A stretch of 62,934 bases of DNA from Bacteroidota bacterium (GTDB lineage Bacteria; Bacteroidota; Bacteroidia; Sphingobacteriales; Sphingobacteriaceae), in assembly GCA_013288685.1 (NCBI GenBank), contig JABDBM010000015.1:1-62934 (forward strand), in the 5' to 3' direction. A program made the position numbers and the translations under genes. Within the stretch, counting starts at the first letter, position 1. Each line of letters starts with the position of its first letter. The notes beneath the pieces were generated by a model that saw only the letters and a program-made list of their open reading frames with translations, did not search any database and was not told where the DNA came from. Of this stretch, positions 51,236 to 59,338 are shown piece after piece.

Positions 51236-52276
51236 ATGAACCGATCTCAATTAAAAATTATTGCATTAGCGTTGTGCACTTTCTTTTACCCCGTGTGGGC
51301 GAAAGCGCAGGTTGCCGATACCACAATTGTAAGGCTGATGCACGAAAAGCATATCCCTGTATTGGGTTTAGCTTTTATTGATAACAACAACGTTGTACTA
51401 TCTAAAGTATATGGTGAACTTCAACCAAACATCCCTGCTCCGGCTAATACGGTGTTTAATGTAGCATCCGTAACTAAAACCATAACTGCGATGGTAACGC
51501 TTCGCCTCGTTAATGCCGGCAAGTGGGATTTGGATGAACCGATATTTCATTACTGGACAGATCCTGGCGTTGCCGATGATCCACGAAGCAAAATACTCAC
51601 GACCCGGCATATCCTTACACACCAAACAGGCTTTCCGAACTGGCGCTGGATGAAGCCGTCGAAGAAACTTGCTTTTGAATTTGAGCCCGGCTTAAAGTTC
51701 CAATATTCGGGCGAAGGGATGGAATATTTGCGACACGCTCTTGAAAAGAAGTTTCATCGCTCGCTGGAACAATTAGCCGATTCGCTGATCTTCCAACCGC
51801 TGCAAATGAATGATACCCATTTAATTTGGAACGATACCATGCTGGATCATTTTGCTGTTGCCCACAACGAAAAGGGTGAAGCATTACCGATCGAAAAAAA
51901 CAGTGAACCCAGCGCGGCCGACCAGCTAAAAACAACGGTAACCGACTACAGCAAGTTCCTGATTTGGGTGATGAACGGCGCAGGCTTATCCCCTGCACTT
52001 TTTAATCAGCTGACCAGCCCCGCTTCCAAAATCGGCGAAAACAAGTTTATGGGCCTGGGATGGGCGGTTTACCCGGATTTAAAAGGGCAATTTGGGATGT
52101 CGCACAGCGGCATCGATCCGGGAGTAAATACTATTGTGTTTGTTTTACCCCAATCGAAGCGTGCTTTACTGATCTTTACCAATTCTGACAATGGACCTCA
52201 ACTATACACCGACCTGGTAAAAGGCTTCCTGAAACAACAGGGAGACGCCATAGTTGATACTGAAATGAAACATTAA
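51236..52276 (+). CDS. Serine hydrolase of the beta-lactamase/PBP fold
   Basis: A 346-residue exported enzyme with a signal peptide ending WAKAQ. The active-site SxxK is Ser78-Val-Thr-Lys81 in FNVASVTKTITAM. The second motif is Tyr157-Ser-Gly in KFQYSGEGMEYL, where the more usual form is YxN. The third motif is HSGIDPG near the C-terminus. The class C group covers esterases, D-aminopeptidases and peptidases as well as lactamases. The next gene, 19 bases downstream, encodes a DUF4440 protein and is probably co-transcribed. Confidence 0.88.
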   Translation: MNRSQLKIIALALCTFFYPVWAKAQVADTTIVRLMHEKHIPVLGLAFIDNNNVVLSKVYGELQPNIPAPANTVFNVASVTKTITAMVTLRLVNAGKWDLDEPIFHYWTDPGVADDPRSKILTTRHILTHQTGFPNWRWMKPSKKLAFEFEPGLKFQYSGEGMEYLRHALEKKFHRSLEQLADSLIFQPLQMNDTHLIWNDTMLDHFAVAHNEKGEALPIEKNSEPSAADQLKTTVTDYSKFLIWVMNGAGLSPALFNQLTSPASKIGENKFMGLGWAVYPDLKGQFGMSHSGIDPGVNTIVFVLPQSKRALLIFTNSDNGPQLYTDLVKGFLKQQGDAIVDTEMKH

Positions 52277-52295
52277 AAAAAACCTAAATTATAAT

Positions 52296-52763
52296 ATGAA
52301 AACTCTAAACAAATTAATTACCACCGTACTTTTAATAACTGCTTCCATTTTTACGGTCAATTGCGCTTCGGCACAAACATCCGGACCATTGTTTAATGAG
52401 ATTGCGCAACAGGATTCGCTTCAGTTTGATGCCTTTAATTCCCGCAACCTTGACAAGCTGATGAACTATTTTGATAGTACCCTTGAACTTTACCAGGACA
52501 ATACAGGTGTGCGGAATTTTGATCAAACAAAACAAGCTTTCGGCAATCTGTTTAAAATGAGTTATACTTTGAACCGGAAGTTAATTCCCGGCACTATGGA
52601 AGTATACCCCATTAAGGATTACGGTGCTATCGAGACCGGCCAGCACACTTTCTCGCATGTAGAAAATGGTCAGCTTCAATCATTCACTTATAAATTTATA
52701 CAGATATGGCAAAAGAAAGATGGTGTTTGGCGGGTAACACGTGAAATTACCTATGGGCATTAA
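52296..52763 (+). CDS. NTF2-like (DUF4440) protein, exported
   Basis: A 155-residue protein with a signal peptide ending NCASAQ. The SnoaL/NTF2-like fold is seen from QDSLQFDAFNSRNLDKLMNY and FDSTLELYQDNTGVRNFDQT to the closing IQIWQKKDGVWRVTREITYG. These small domains bind ligands or act as simple isomerases. It follows the serine hydrolase gene closely and ends before a MITE-like repeat. Confidence 0.85.
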   Translation: MKTLNKLITTVLLITASIFTVNCASAQTSGPLFNEIAQQDSLQFDAFNSRNLDKLMNYFDSTLELYQDNTGVRNFDQTKQAFGNLFKMSYTLNRKLIPGTMEVYPIKDYGAIETGQHTFSHVENGQLQSFTYKFIQIWQKKDGVWRVTREITYGH

Positions 52764-52782
52764 AATGCGCACTCTTTTGGCC

Positions 52783-52991
52783 GGAACTGTGACGTTTTGT
52801 ATGGCTTAAATTTTAACGCAGAGCGCACAAAGGAGGCACAAAGAACACAGAGGAAAAATAAAAGCAATTGGTTATTAATCTTTTAGGTAATTAACAATCT
52901 CTAATAACATAAACTCCGCGCACTCCGTGTTACGGCTGTGCCCCCTGTGTTAAAAGCTCACCGGTTTACCCACACAAAGCGTCATAGAGCC
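52783..52991. mobile_element. MITE-like element, second copy
   Basis: The element is 209 bases long and collinear with 7028-7227 over almost its whole length, with shared blocks such as GCACAAAGGAGGCACAAAGA, AAAAGCAATTGGTTAT and AACTCCGCGCACTCCGTGTT. The ends are imperfect inverted repeats (GGAACTGTGACGTTTTGT against the complement of GGCTCTATGACGCTTTGT). I see no clear target duplication here, so this copy may be older. It lies between convergent genes. Confidence 0.7.
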
Positions 52992-53000
52992 GGTAATAAC

Positions 53001-53567
53001 CTATGGATGATACACATAAGGCACCTGCTTAAAAAAACCGTTGGCAATTTGGTTATTTTGCACCGCAGTGACGTTGCCGAACGCATCGTAAGCACTATCT
53101 GCTTGCGGAAACGTAAATGTACCTGAGATAAGCTTGTGGGCAGTGTCTATAGCAGTTATCACCAGGCTGGCGCCGTCGGTGGTGCCCAGGGTGGGATTTT
53201 GTTCGGTAAGCTGGCGATGTATCGGTTCTATATAATAACCGAAACTGGCTAACTCGCCGTTTGCCGGACCGAGCGGAAAATTGTTACCGGCGGAAACGTT
53301 GTTTTGGGCGGCAATAAGTTCTATAATTTTGCCACCCATCGTTCCCCTGCAAGTAAATGTTTTACCTGTGCTAAACCCGCCATACTCCAGTGATGCCGTC
53401 ACGGTTACCGCAGTCCAGGCAGTGTCGTTAATCAAGGCATACATACCCTGGTTTGGCGTGGAAGCAAGCGTGTGAGCAGCCTCCTTTTTGCAATTTTGCA
53501 ACAGCGCCACAACTAATAATAAAGCCGCTATTTGTAAATTTTTAAAATTTTGTTTTATTATTTTCAT
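53001..53567 (-). CDS. Hypothetical lipoprotein
   Basis: A 188-residue lipoprotein whose signal ends LLQNCKKEAAH. The mature beta-rich domain begins MYALINDTAWTAVTVTASLE and contains LVITAIDTAHKLISGTFTFP, a pattern that recurs in small Bacteroidota lipoproteins of the DUF6252 type. The family assignment is tentative. The gene is followed by the MITE-like element and preceded by the remains of a duplicated lipoprotein gene. Confidence 0.7.
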   Translation of the reverse strand: MKIIKQNFKNLQIAALLLVVALLQNCKKEAAHTLASTPNQGMYALINDTAWTAVTVTASLEYGGFSTGKTFTCRGTMGGKIIELIAAQNNVSAGNNFPLGPANGELASFGYYIEPIHRQLTEQNPTLGTTDGASLVITAIDTAHKLISGTFTFPQADSAYDAFGNVTAVQNNQIANGFFKQVPYVYHP

Positions 53568-53624
53568 GACATTGGTTTTTTCAGCATTAATTGTCCCGCA
53601 GGCGCCGCCGAATCAATCCAACCG

Positions 53625-53755
53625 GCAAACAGCAATTAACTCCCGCATAAAAAGCATTAATGTGTTAAAGTTTGTATCAGTTGTATTTAGGAAGCGTCAT
53701 CAATAATTAAGGCAAGCCATAATAAAAAACACTTTACTGTATTCATTTATTAGGC
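53625..53755 (-). pseudogene. Internally deleted copy of the lipoprotein gene at 56888-57370
   Basis: The minus strand starts MNTVKCFLLWLALII, matching the start MNTEKVFFITRLALTF of the intact gene. About 15 codons later the similarity jumps to the other gene's last codons and 3' flank: GATACAAACTTTAACACATTAA corresponds to GATACAAACGTTGACGCATTAG in parts, then GCATAAAAAGC against GCATAAAAGCC. Some 390 bases of the coding region are missing. The upstream flank (to about 53850) is also similar to 57371-57475. This is a decayed duplicate. Confidence 0.7.
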
Positions 53756-54009
53756 TAACGAAAATACTTCTTTTTTTGCGGTTACGATAAAACTTAACTA
53801 ATCGTTGCCTATGCAAAATAAAAGCACTGTACTTTGGTGTACAGGCAATTATCCTTTAGCCTGCGGCATTGCCACAGCCAATAAATTATTGACAACAATG
53901 GGGTACAAACCTATCGCCGCGCGAGCCGCGAGGCAACGATGCAGAATTATATGCTGGCGGTATGTAGCTGGAACCTACAGACTGGGTAAGCTTGACCAAT
54001 CGGGGTTAA
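53756..54009. other. Duplicated promoter flank, no gene
   Basis: Positions 53756-53855 align with 57371-57475, sharing TAATCGTTGCCT and AATAAAAGCA and a later GGCAATTAT/GGTAATTAT. The rest shows no recognisable feature. A 79-codon plus-strand frame here (53805-54044) has an unlikely composition and overlaps the PRC gene end. Confidence 0.5.
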
Positions 54010-54540
54010 TTAATCCTCACGATCGTAAAACTGGTCTCCATTAAAATGTCCATGCCTGTAAAATTCATCGTCTCCACCTTCATCGTGGTCCGTGGGTTCC
54101 AGTATTTTCCGTATGGCAATTTCTGTATGGCGCGATAACCGGCCTTTTTCGTACAATGGGAGCGAGTCGAGCTGCAGGGCGCTTACTGTGGGTATGTACA
54201 CCAAATCGCCATGTTCAGCCGGTTCGTAGCCGCTGAAAGCCGGGTCGATCCCTGTTTTACGGTGCGCCGGCTTGGATTTTGTATACAATTCCGCCAGCCC
54301 AATTGGAATGAGTACTTTCCGGTCGTTGTCTAAACCCAGTTCGTTTTTATTGAGGTTGGCTATAATATAGCGCACTTTTGCGGATTCCGGGTCGAAAAGA
54401 AGGTCCTCCACGTCGCCGGCTTTTTTACCGCTGCGGGTCCTGATGTCCCAACCGGTGATGTCAGGTTGTCCGTTTACAATTTCGAATTCGCTCTTGCGTA
54501 GTTCTACAAGGCGCGTTGCCACTTTTTCCTGAGTTGCCAT
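54010..54540 (-). CDS. PRC-barrel domain protein
   Basis: A soluble 176-residue protein. The PRC-barrel is at about residues 15-85: ITGWDIRTRSGKKAGDVEDL, then DPESAKVRYIIANL and DRKVLIPIG. The C-terminal part is charged and His/Asp-rich (HDEGGDDEFYRHGHFNGDQF). PRC-barrel proteins of this short type appear with stress-related genes. A small membrane protein is encoded 22 bases upstream on the same strand, so the two are likely one operon. Confidence 0.85.
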   Translation of the reverse strand: MATQEKVATRLVELRKSEFEIVNGQPDITGWDIRTRSGKKAGDVEDLLFDPESAKVRYIIANLNKNELGLDNDRKVLIPIGLAELYTKSKPAHRKTGIDPAFSGYEPAEHGDLVYIPTVSALQLDSLPLYEKGRLSRHTEIAIRKILEPTDHDEGGDDEFYRHGHFNGDQFYDRED

Positions 54541-54562
54541 TTGTATGATTTAAGATTAACGA

Positions 54563-54754
54563 TTAATTTACCCGGCGCGCTGCTGCCGGATATTGCATTG
54601 CTGTTTTGGCAGCACCGGTTGTTATCACATTTGCAGTGTAACCATTGTATCGATGATAGCAAAATGCCGCAATCGCTATAACAACAATGATTACTAAAAT
54701 TAACCACAGCCACCGTTTGCTGCGACTTTTGCGTTTTACTTCTAAATGTGCCAT
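54563..54754 (-). CDS. Small single-pass membrane protein
   Basis: A 63-residue protein with a very basic N-terminus (EVKRKSRSKRW), one strong TM helix at about residues 17-32 and a short outer tail. It is protein-like in composition and sits 22 bases upstream of the PRC-barrel gene, suggesting co-expression. No family is recognised. Confidence 0.6.
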   Translation of the reverse strand: MAHLEVKRKSRSKRWLWLILVIIVVIAIAAFCYHRYNGYTANVITTGAAKTAMQYPAAARRVN

Positions 54755-54915
54755 GATCTGAATTGTTAACTTTAATTACCAACAAGATCGGGGACAATTA
54801 GTTTTTGTTTTTTTGAGTGATTTTCAGTAGATATTCAGGAATTACATGCCTTACAGAAAATAAAAATGTCGGCTACCGACGGCGATTTACTTGATGCTTG
54901 CTTACCTTTGCTACG

Positions 54916-55818
54916 ATGGGAGCACGCGAAACGACCAAAGAATTTTATCAGCGTTACGGACAAGGTTACGCCGAAACCGGTCAGTTTTATGTTTCTAAAA
55001 TTGAAGAGTATGACGGTAAATTATTTATTAACTTCAATCGAAGAGACTTTTATAAGATAACTCTTCTTATTGCAGGCGAGGGAACACTCACCTATCCCAA
55101 CAAAGTGATCGCTATAAAGCCAAACGTAATGGTTTTTAGTAACCCAATGATCCCCTATTCCTATGAGTCGGTTTCAGGTGGCGAGAAAGGATATTTTTGC
55201 CTTTTTCCAGAGGAATTCATTAATGATCAATTAAAGATCGAGAGCCTTTCTCAGTCGCCCTTATTTAAAGTTGGCGGAAACCCTGTTCTGTTTCCGGATG
55301 AGACCTCAATGGCGATCATTCGCAATGTATTCGAACTAATGCTGGCGGAAAATGCATCTTCGTACGTCAATAAATACGATCTGTTACGCAGCTTTTTACA
55401 GATCATTATCCACGAATCCCTTAAAATTGATCCGCCGCTTAATTACGGAAAGGCCACCGCACCGGCCGAACGGCTTACCGCGCTTTTTTTAGAGTTATTA
55501 GAGCGGCAATTCCCCATCCCTTCTCCCAGTCATTCCCTTCGCTTAAAAAACGCCAAAGAGTTTGCCGACCAGTTATCGGTACATTCCAACCATCTGAACA
55601 GGGTTTTAAAACGGACCACCGGATTTACGACTTCTGAACATTTATCGCAAAGAATGATAAAAGAAGCCAAAACCTTGCTTTTGAAAAGTGACTGGGATAT
55701 TGCTCAAATTGGCTATTGCCTTGGATATGATCATGCGCCAAATTTCTACAGTTTTTTTAAAAAGCAAACCGGCAGCACGGCCAGCCATTTCCGTAAGCAG
55801 GATGTCGCCAATTCATAG
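54916..55818 (+). CDS. AraC-family transcriptional regulator
   Basis: The ATG at 54916 is preferred to a TTG six codons earlier. The 300-residue protein has an N-terminal cupin-like sensing part (about 20-140, LLIAGEGTLTYPNKVIAIKP) and a C-terminal AraC domain at about 200-300: FADQLSVHSNHLNRVLKRTT then the second helix-turn-helix WDIAQIGYCLGYDHAPNFYS with FFKKQTGSTASHFRK. It is cytoplasmic. It lies 88 bases ahead of a metallo-beta-lactamase-fold gene on the same strand, which it may control. Regulators of this form in Bacteroidota often act on one adjacent enzyme gene. Confidence 0.9.
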   Translation: MGARETTKEFYQRYGQGYAETGQFYVSKIEEYDGKLFINFNRRDFYKITLLIAGEGTLTYPNKVIAIKPNVMVFSNPMIPYSYESVSGGEKGYFCLFPEEFINDQLKIESLSQSPLFKVGGNPVLFPDETSMAIIRNVFELMLAENASSYVNKYDLLRSFLQIIIHESLKIDPPLNYGKATAPAERLTALFLELLERQFPIPSPSHSLRLKNAKEFADQLSVHSNHLNRVLKRTTGFTTSEHLSQRMIKEAKTLLLKSDWDIAQIGYCLGYDHAPNFYSFFKKQTGSTASHFRKQDVANS

Positions 55819-55906
55819 CTTTTGGTTTGATTTGCATAGTTTCTGAAAGATGAGACCCATTATATTTGTAGAGAAACAAAATTCGAAACGCTAAAAAATT
55901 AAACCT

Positions 55907-56785
55907 ATGGCACAAGAAAACAACAGCACAAACGAAGTAGTCGGGTATGAGGTATTTACGTCCACACGGCCTGGTCTTAACCGGGACCCCAACACACCTT
56001 CCGGCCTGGATGACCTAAAATGGGTCCCTAATAGCGCGACGCTTATTTATGGTAAAAAAGACGCAGTGCTTGTGGATGTTTTCCTGGCCATCGAGCACAT
56101 GAATACACTGGCAGATTCCATCGCCGCTACCGGCAAGGATCTTAAGTATATTTATATCACCCATCCGCATGGCGATCACTTTTACGGCCTTCAATTGTTG
56201 CTCGACCGTTTCCCCAATGCAATTGCGATAGCAACCAGGGCCGTTGCAGAACATTGCGCCGAGCAGGTGACGCCGGAGGTTATAAACGGTTTCTGGGCAC
56301 CCCGGTTCCCCGGACAGATACCCGAAAAACTGGCCGTTCCGCAGGCAATGGAGGGCAATGAATTTGAGTTAGAAGGACAAAAATTGGTGGCCGTGGAAAC
56401 AGGATTTTCTGATACACACGATTCAACCAGCCTTTATGTGCCTTCAATTGGGCTTATCGTCGCCGGAGATGTGGCTTACAATGGCGTTCACCTATACCTT
56501 GCAGAAACCACATCAGCAACCCGCAAAGAATGGAAAAATTCGCTTGATATGTTGATAGGACTGCATCCAAAATGGGTTGTTGCCGGGCATAAACAGCCCT
56601 CCTTTGCCGACGCCCCGGATATTTTAGCGCTAACTAAGAAATATCTCGAAGATTTTGACCGCCTTAATGCAGAAACTTCAACCAACCTCGAACTGTATAA
56701 CAGGATGCTGGAACTCTACCCGGACCGCGCTAACCCAGGCTCCCTTTGGGGAGGAGCTTTAGCAGCCAAAAAGGCAACCAGTTGA
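55907..56785 (+). CDS. Metallo-beta-lactamase-fold hydrolase
   Basis: A cytoplasmic protein of 292 residues. The metal site is H86xH88xD90H91 in YITHPHGDHFYGL, with the later ligands in GFSDTHDSTSLY, the Asp of LIVAGDVAYNGVHLY and the His of WVVAGHKQP. There is no signal peptide, so it is not a classical lactamase; its kin include glyoxalase II-like and quorum-lactone hydrolases. The C-terminal helix region ends LYPDRANPGSLWGGALAAKK. It probably belongs to the regulon of the AraC gene upstream. Confidence 0.87.
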   Translation: MAQENNSTNEVVGYEVFTSTRPGLNRDPNTPSGLDDLKWVPNSATLIYGKKDAVLVDVFLAIEHMNTLADSIAATGKDLKYIYITHPHGDHFYGLQLLLDRFPNAIAIATRAVAEHCAEQVTPEVINGFWAPRFPGQIPEKLAVPQAMEGNEFELEGQKLVAVETGFSDTHDSTSLYVPSIGLIVAGDVAYNGVHLYLAETTSATRKEWKNSLDMLIGLHPKWVVAGHKQPSFADAPDILALTKKYLEDFDRLNAETSTNLELYNRMLELYPDRANPGSLWGGALAAKKATS

Positions 56786-56887
56786 AATCAGGTGCGGGTG
56801 TCTTGAAAGTTCTCGAGATACCCGCACCTGCAGGTAATAGCCCGATGTTGGGAACTGCTTACAGCGATTAATCGCCGCATAAAAGCC

Positions 56888-57370
56888 CTAATGCGTCAAC
56901 GTTTGTATCATTTTTATGTAGGTAACGCCGTTGTAAACATAAAAGTCGCTCACATTCATTACCAGCTTATAATAACTCAGGTACGTAATTATCGCATCCA
57001 CTTTATCGGTATTATTAAAATTTGGATGAACCACCAGGTGCGAATTTTGTAAGGTCCAGTTAAGGCCGTTGCTGGTTAGGCCGTTAGGGTTATTCGTGTC
57101 AATAGCGGTGCCGTTTGCATAAAATGTAACATTGTCCAGCAAAATCGTTTTTAAAAACGGGTCATTAGCAGCAAGGGTGACAGCAGTACTGTCGGCTGCT
57201 ACCAATGTAGCGCCGGTGGTAAACCATTCGCCGCTTTGTACCAACATATCGGCCGGGGCAGGCTGCGCCGTTGTTCCGTTATCCATTTTTTTGGAGCAGG
57301 CGCAAGCCATTATTATGGCCACAAAAGTTAAGGCAAGCCTGGTAATAAAAAACACTTTTTCTGTATTCAT
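56888..57370 (-). CDS. Lipocalin-like lipoprotein (intact duplicate)
   Basis: A 160-residue lipoprotein with a signal ending AIIMACACSKKMD. The mature part includes LVQSGEWFTTGATLVAADST and a second half with VTFYANGTAIDTNNPNG and LVVHPNFNNTDKVDAIITYL, typical of the lipocalin-like lipoproteins of this phylum. The function is unknown. A heavily deleted copy of this gene, with its flanks, lies at 53625-53755, and two unrelated regulator/enzyme genes lie between the copies. Confidence 0.72.
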   Translation of the reverse strand: MNTEKVFFITRLALTFVAIIMACACSKKMDNGTTAQPAPADMLVQSGEWFTTGATLVAADSTAVTLAANDPFLKTILLDNVTFYANGTAIDTNNPNGLTSNGLNWTLQNSHLVVHPNFNNTDKVDAIITYLSYYKLVMNVSDFYVYNGVTYIKMIQTLTH

Positions 57371-57843
57371 TTTTTAGGCTATTGAACGTACGTTGCTTTG
57401 GTTACGTTGGCATTTGTATAATCGTTGCCTGTTTTAAATAAAAGCATGGTGCTGTGTTTATAGGTAATTATGTTTGGGAATGTCTCCCGCAATAATAGTC
57501 CCGCTGCCGGAAGCTTAAGGATGGCGGGCAAATTCCATTTGGTGGCCTACCTCAATTGGGCACAAGGTGTAAATAATAAATTATGTTTGTTAGGGGCGAG
57601 CAGTTTCTGCGATAACCATTTGAAACTTTGCCGAATTATAATCGTATAAAAGAAAAGCAAAACGGGTTCGGTGGGGAGCTTAAATTCCCATACGGACAAA
57701 GATCAAATTAGCCTTCGTTTTCTGCATTTTTCAGCCAGGGTTGTTGTTGTTCCCGGTTTAATTTTGCCGTTCAATAGCCGCTTAGTGCGTTCCTCTGCTG
57801 CATGATTAGCAGAGTTAGGGACAAGTAAGGAATTTTAGAGAGG
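57371..57843. other. Intergenic region upstream of a histidine kinase
   Basis: This is a space of 473 bases. The first 105 bases resemble 53756-53855 and hold the promoter side of the lipoprotein gene. The rest shows no gene, tRNA or clear repeat. A short stretch at about 57725-57765 (TTTTTCAGCCAGG, TTGTTGTT) resembles 31835-31865 upstream of the small membrane protein gene. Confidence 0.4.
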
Positions 57844-59205
57844 ATGATTATGAAGGGAAAAGGTGGGATTTCAGCCAGAATAAGCGCAATAACAGAGAAA
57901 CTCACCGGCAGTGGCCATGAATTTTCAATGGAAGCCCGCATTTTTAATGCGACCTGCCTGGTATCGCTCATGACTACTGCTGCTAATATCCCAATGAATT
58001 ACCTTGTTGGCGTTCCTTCATTGGCCTTATTAATGGCAGGGCTCTTTCTCCTGCTTTCGTTTATTTATTACTATTCCCGTTTTAAAAGAAAACTTAATAT
58101 CAGTTTTTTTTTATTCTGCCTGCTAAGCGATGTGTTTTTTACCTTCAATTATTATCAAAACTCCGGTATCGACGGCCCCAGCCTGCTGATCTTCCTGTTG
58201 TCGCTGTTTCTGACCATAACCATTGCGCCCAAAATCCAGTTTGGCTTTTGGGTACCGCTAAACATCATCCTGGTAGGCGCTTTGCTTTTTTTGCAGTACA
58301 ACCATCCCTGGTCAGTGCCTTATACTTATCCGGATACCGGAGACCGTTATATTGATTTTGCCTATTCTTATCTGGTTATCACCTTGTTGATCCTGGTAAT
58401 AACAGTTTATATCCGTAATAGCTATAACAGGCAACGGCTTGTACTTATCGAAAAAGCCGCAGAGCTCGAAAGCACCAATGAAACCAAGAATAAGTTGTTG
58501 TCTATTGCGGCGCATGATCTGCAAGCACCCCTGGCCTCCATTCAGAACTATCTGGAGATACTGACCGAATACCAATTTTCTGCGGATGAAAAGCGGGACA
58601 TGGAACAGGATTTGCTCGAACAGACAAAGAATACCGGACAAATGCTTTCCAACTTGTTATTATGGACTACGAGCCAAATGGGGGGCGTTTCGGCTAACCT
58701 GGCAGAACTGCATTTGCAAGATACTTTGGAAGCAACGATAGAGATGCAAAGCGCTATTGCCAACGAGAAAAATATTGTATTAAAGAATATGATTGATGAT
58801 AATGCCTGGGTCATTGCCGATGCCAATATGCTTCAGCTGGTTGTGCGGAATCTATTGAACAACTCGATTAAATTCACAATGTCGGGAGGAGAAATTACGA
58901 TCACGTCTGAACTCCGCGAAACCTGCTGGCGCATCCTGGTCGGGGATAGCGGTATAGGTATTTCTGATGAGCGCAAACCCACCATTTTCTCCGTTAAAAA
59001 CCAATCGACTTACGGCACCAAAAATGAAAAAGGGACCGGACTGGGCTTGCTTTTGTGCAAAGAGTTTACCGAGTTACAAGGCGGGGAAATAGGATTTGAA
59101 AGTACACCCGGTATCGGGACCACGTTTTATGTTAGTTTGAAAGGATGCCGGTTTCAGCAAAAAGTAAAATCCGGGGACAAATCAGCGGATATCGCGGCTG
59201 ATTAA
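57844..59205 (+). CDS. Membrane sensor histidine kinase
   Basis: A 453-residue kinase with about six TM helices in residues 36-190 (for example ALLMAGLFLLLSFIYYY and YLVITLLILVITVYI) and no obvious extracytoplasmic domain. The HisKA part has His224 in LSIAAHDLQAPLASIQNYLE; the ATPase part has N box RNLLNNSIKFTM, G1 GDSGIGISDERKP and G2 KGTGLGLLLCKEF. No response regulator gene is adjacent, so it is an orphan in this window. An ATG 6 bases later is an alternative start. Confidence 0.92.
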   Translation: MIMKGKGGISARISAITEKLTGSGHEFSMEARIFNATCLVSLMTTAANIPMNYLVGVPSLALLMAGLFLLLSFIYYYSRFKRKLNISFFLFCLLSDVFFTFNYYQNSGIDGPSLLIFLLSLFLTITIAPKIQFGFWVPLNIILVGALLFLQYNHPWSVPYTYPDTGDRYIDFAYSYLVITLLILVITVYIRNSYNRQRLVLIEKAAELESTNETKNKLLSIAAHDLQAPLASIQNYLEILTEYQFSADEKRDMEQDLLEQTKNTGQMLSNLLLWTTSQMGGVSANLAELHLQDTLEATIEMQSAIANEKNIVLKNMIDDNAWVIADANMLQLVVRNLLNNSIKFTMSGGEITITSELRETCWRILVGDSGIGISDERKPTIFSVKNQSTYGTKNEKGTGLGLLLCKEFTELQGGEIGFESTPGIGTTFYVSLKGCRFQQKVKSGDKSADIAAD

Positions 59206-59240
59206 AGCAGATTGAATCGTACTTTACTTTATAAATGTGA

Positions 59241-59248
59241 TATTTTTG
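59241..59248 (+). promoter_or_regulatory. Possible -7 element of the AraC-FtsX gene
   Basis: TATTTTTG fits TAnnTTTG and lies about 90 bases before the reading frame. There is no TTTG at the expected -33 position, so the call is weak. Confidence 0.3.
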
Positions 59249-59338
59249 CTAAAAGCTTTTTAACTATTGTAACTCAAACGCAGCTTGCTATTATAAGTAA
59301 GTTAATAACCTGGAATGAGGATTGAGGTAACATAAAAC

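Noticed and set aside
53805..54044. A 79-codon plus-strand gene
   Set aside because: It overlaps the 3' end of the PRC-barrel gene, starts inside a duplicated promoter flank and has an unlikely composition.
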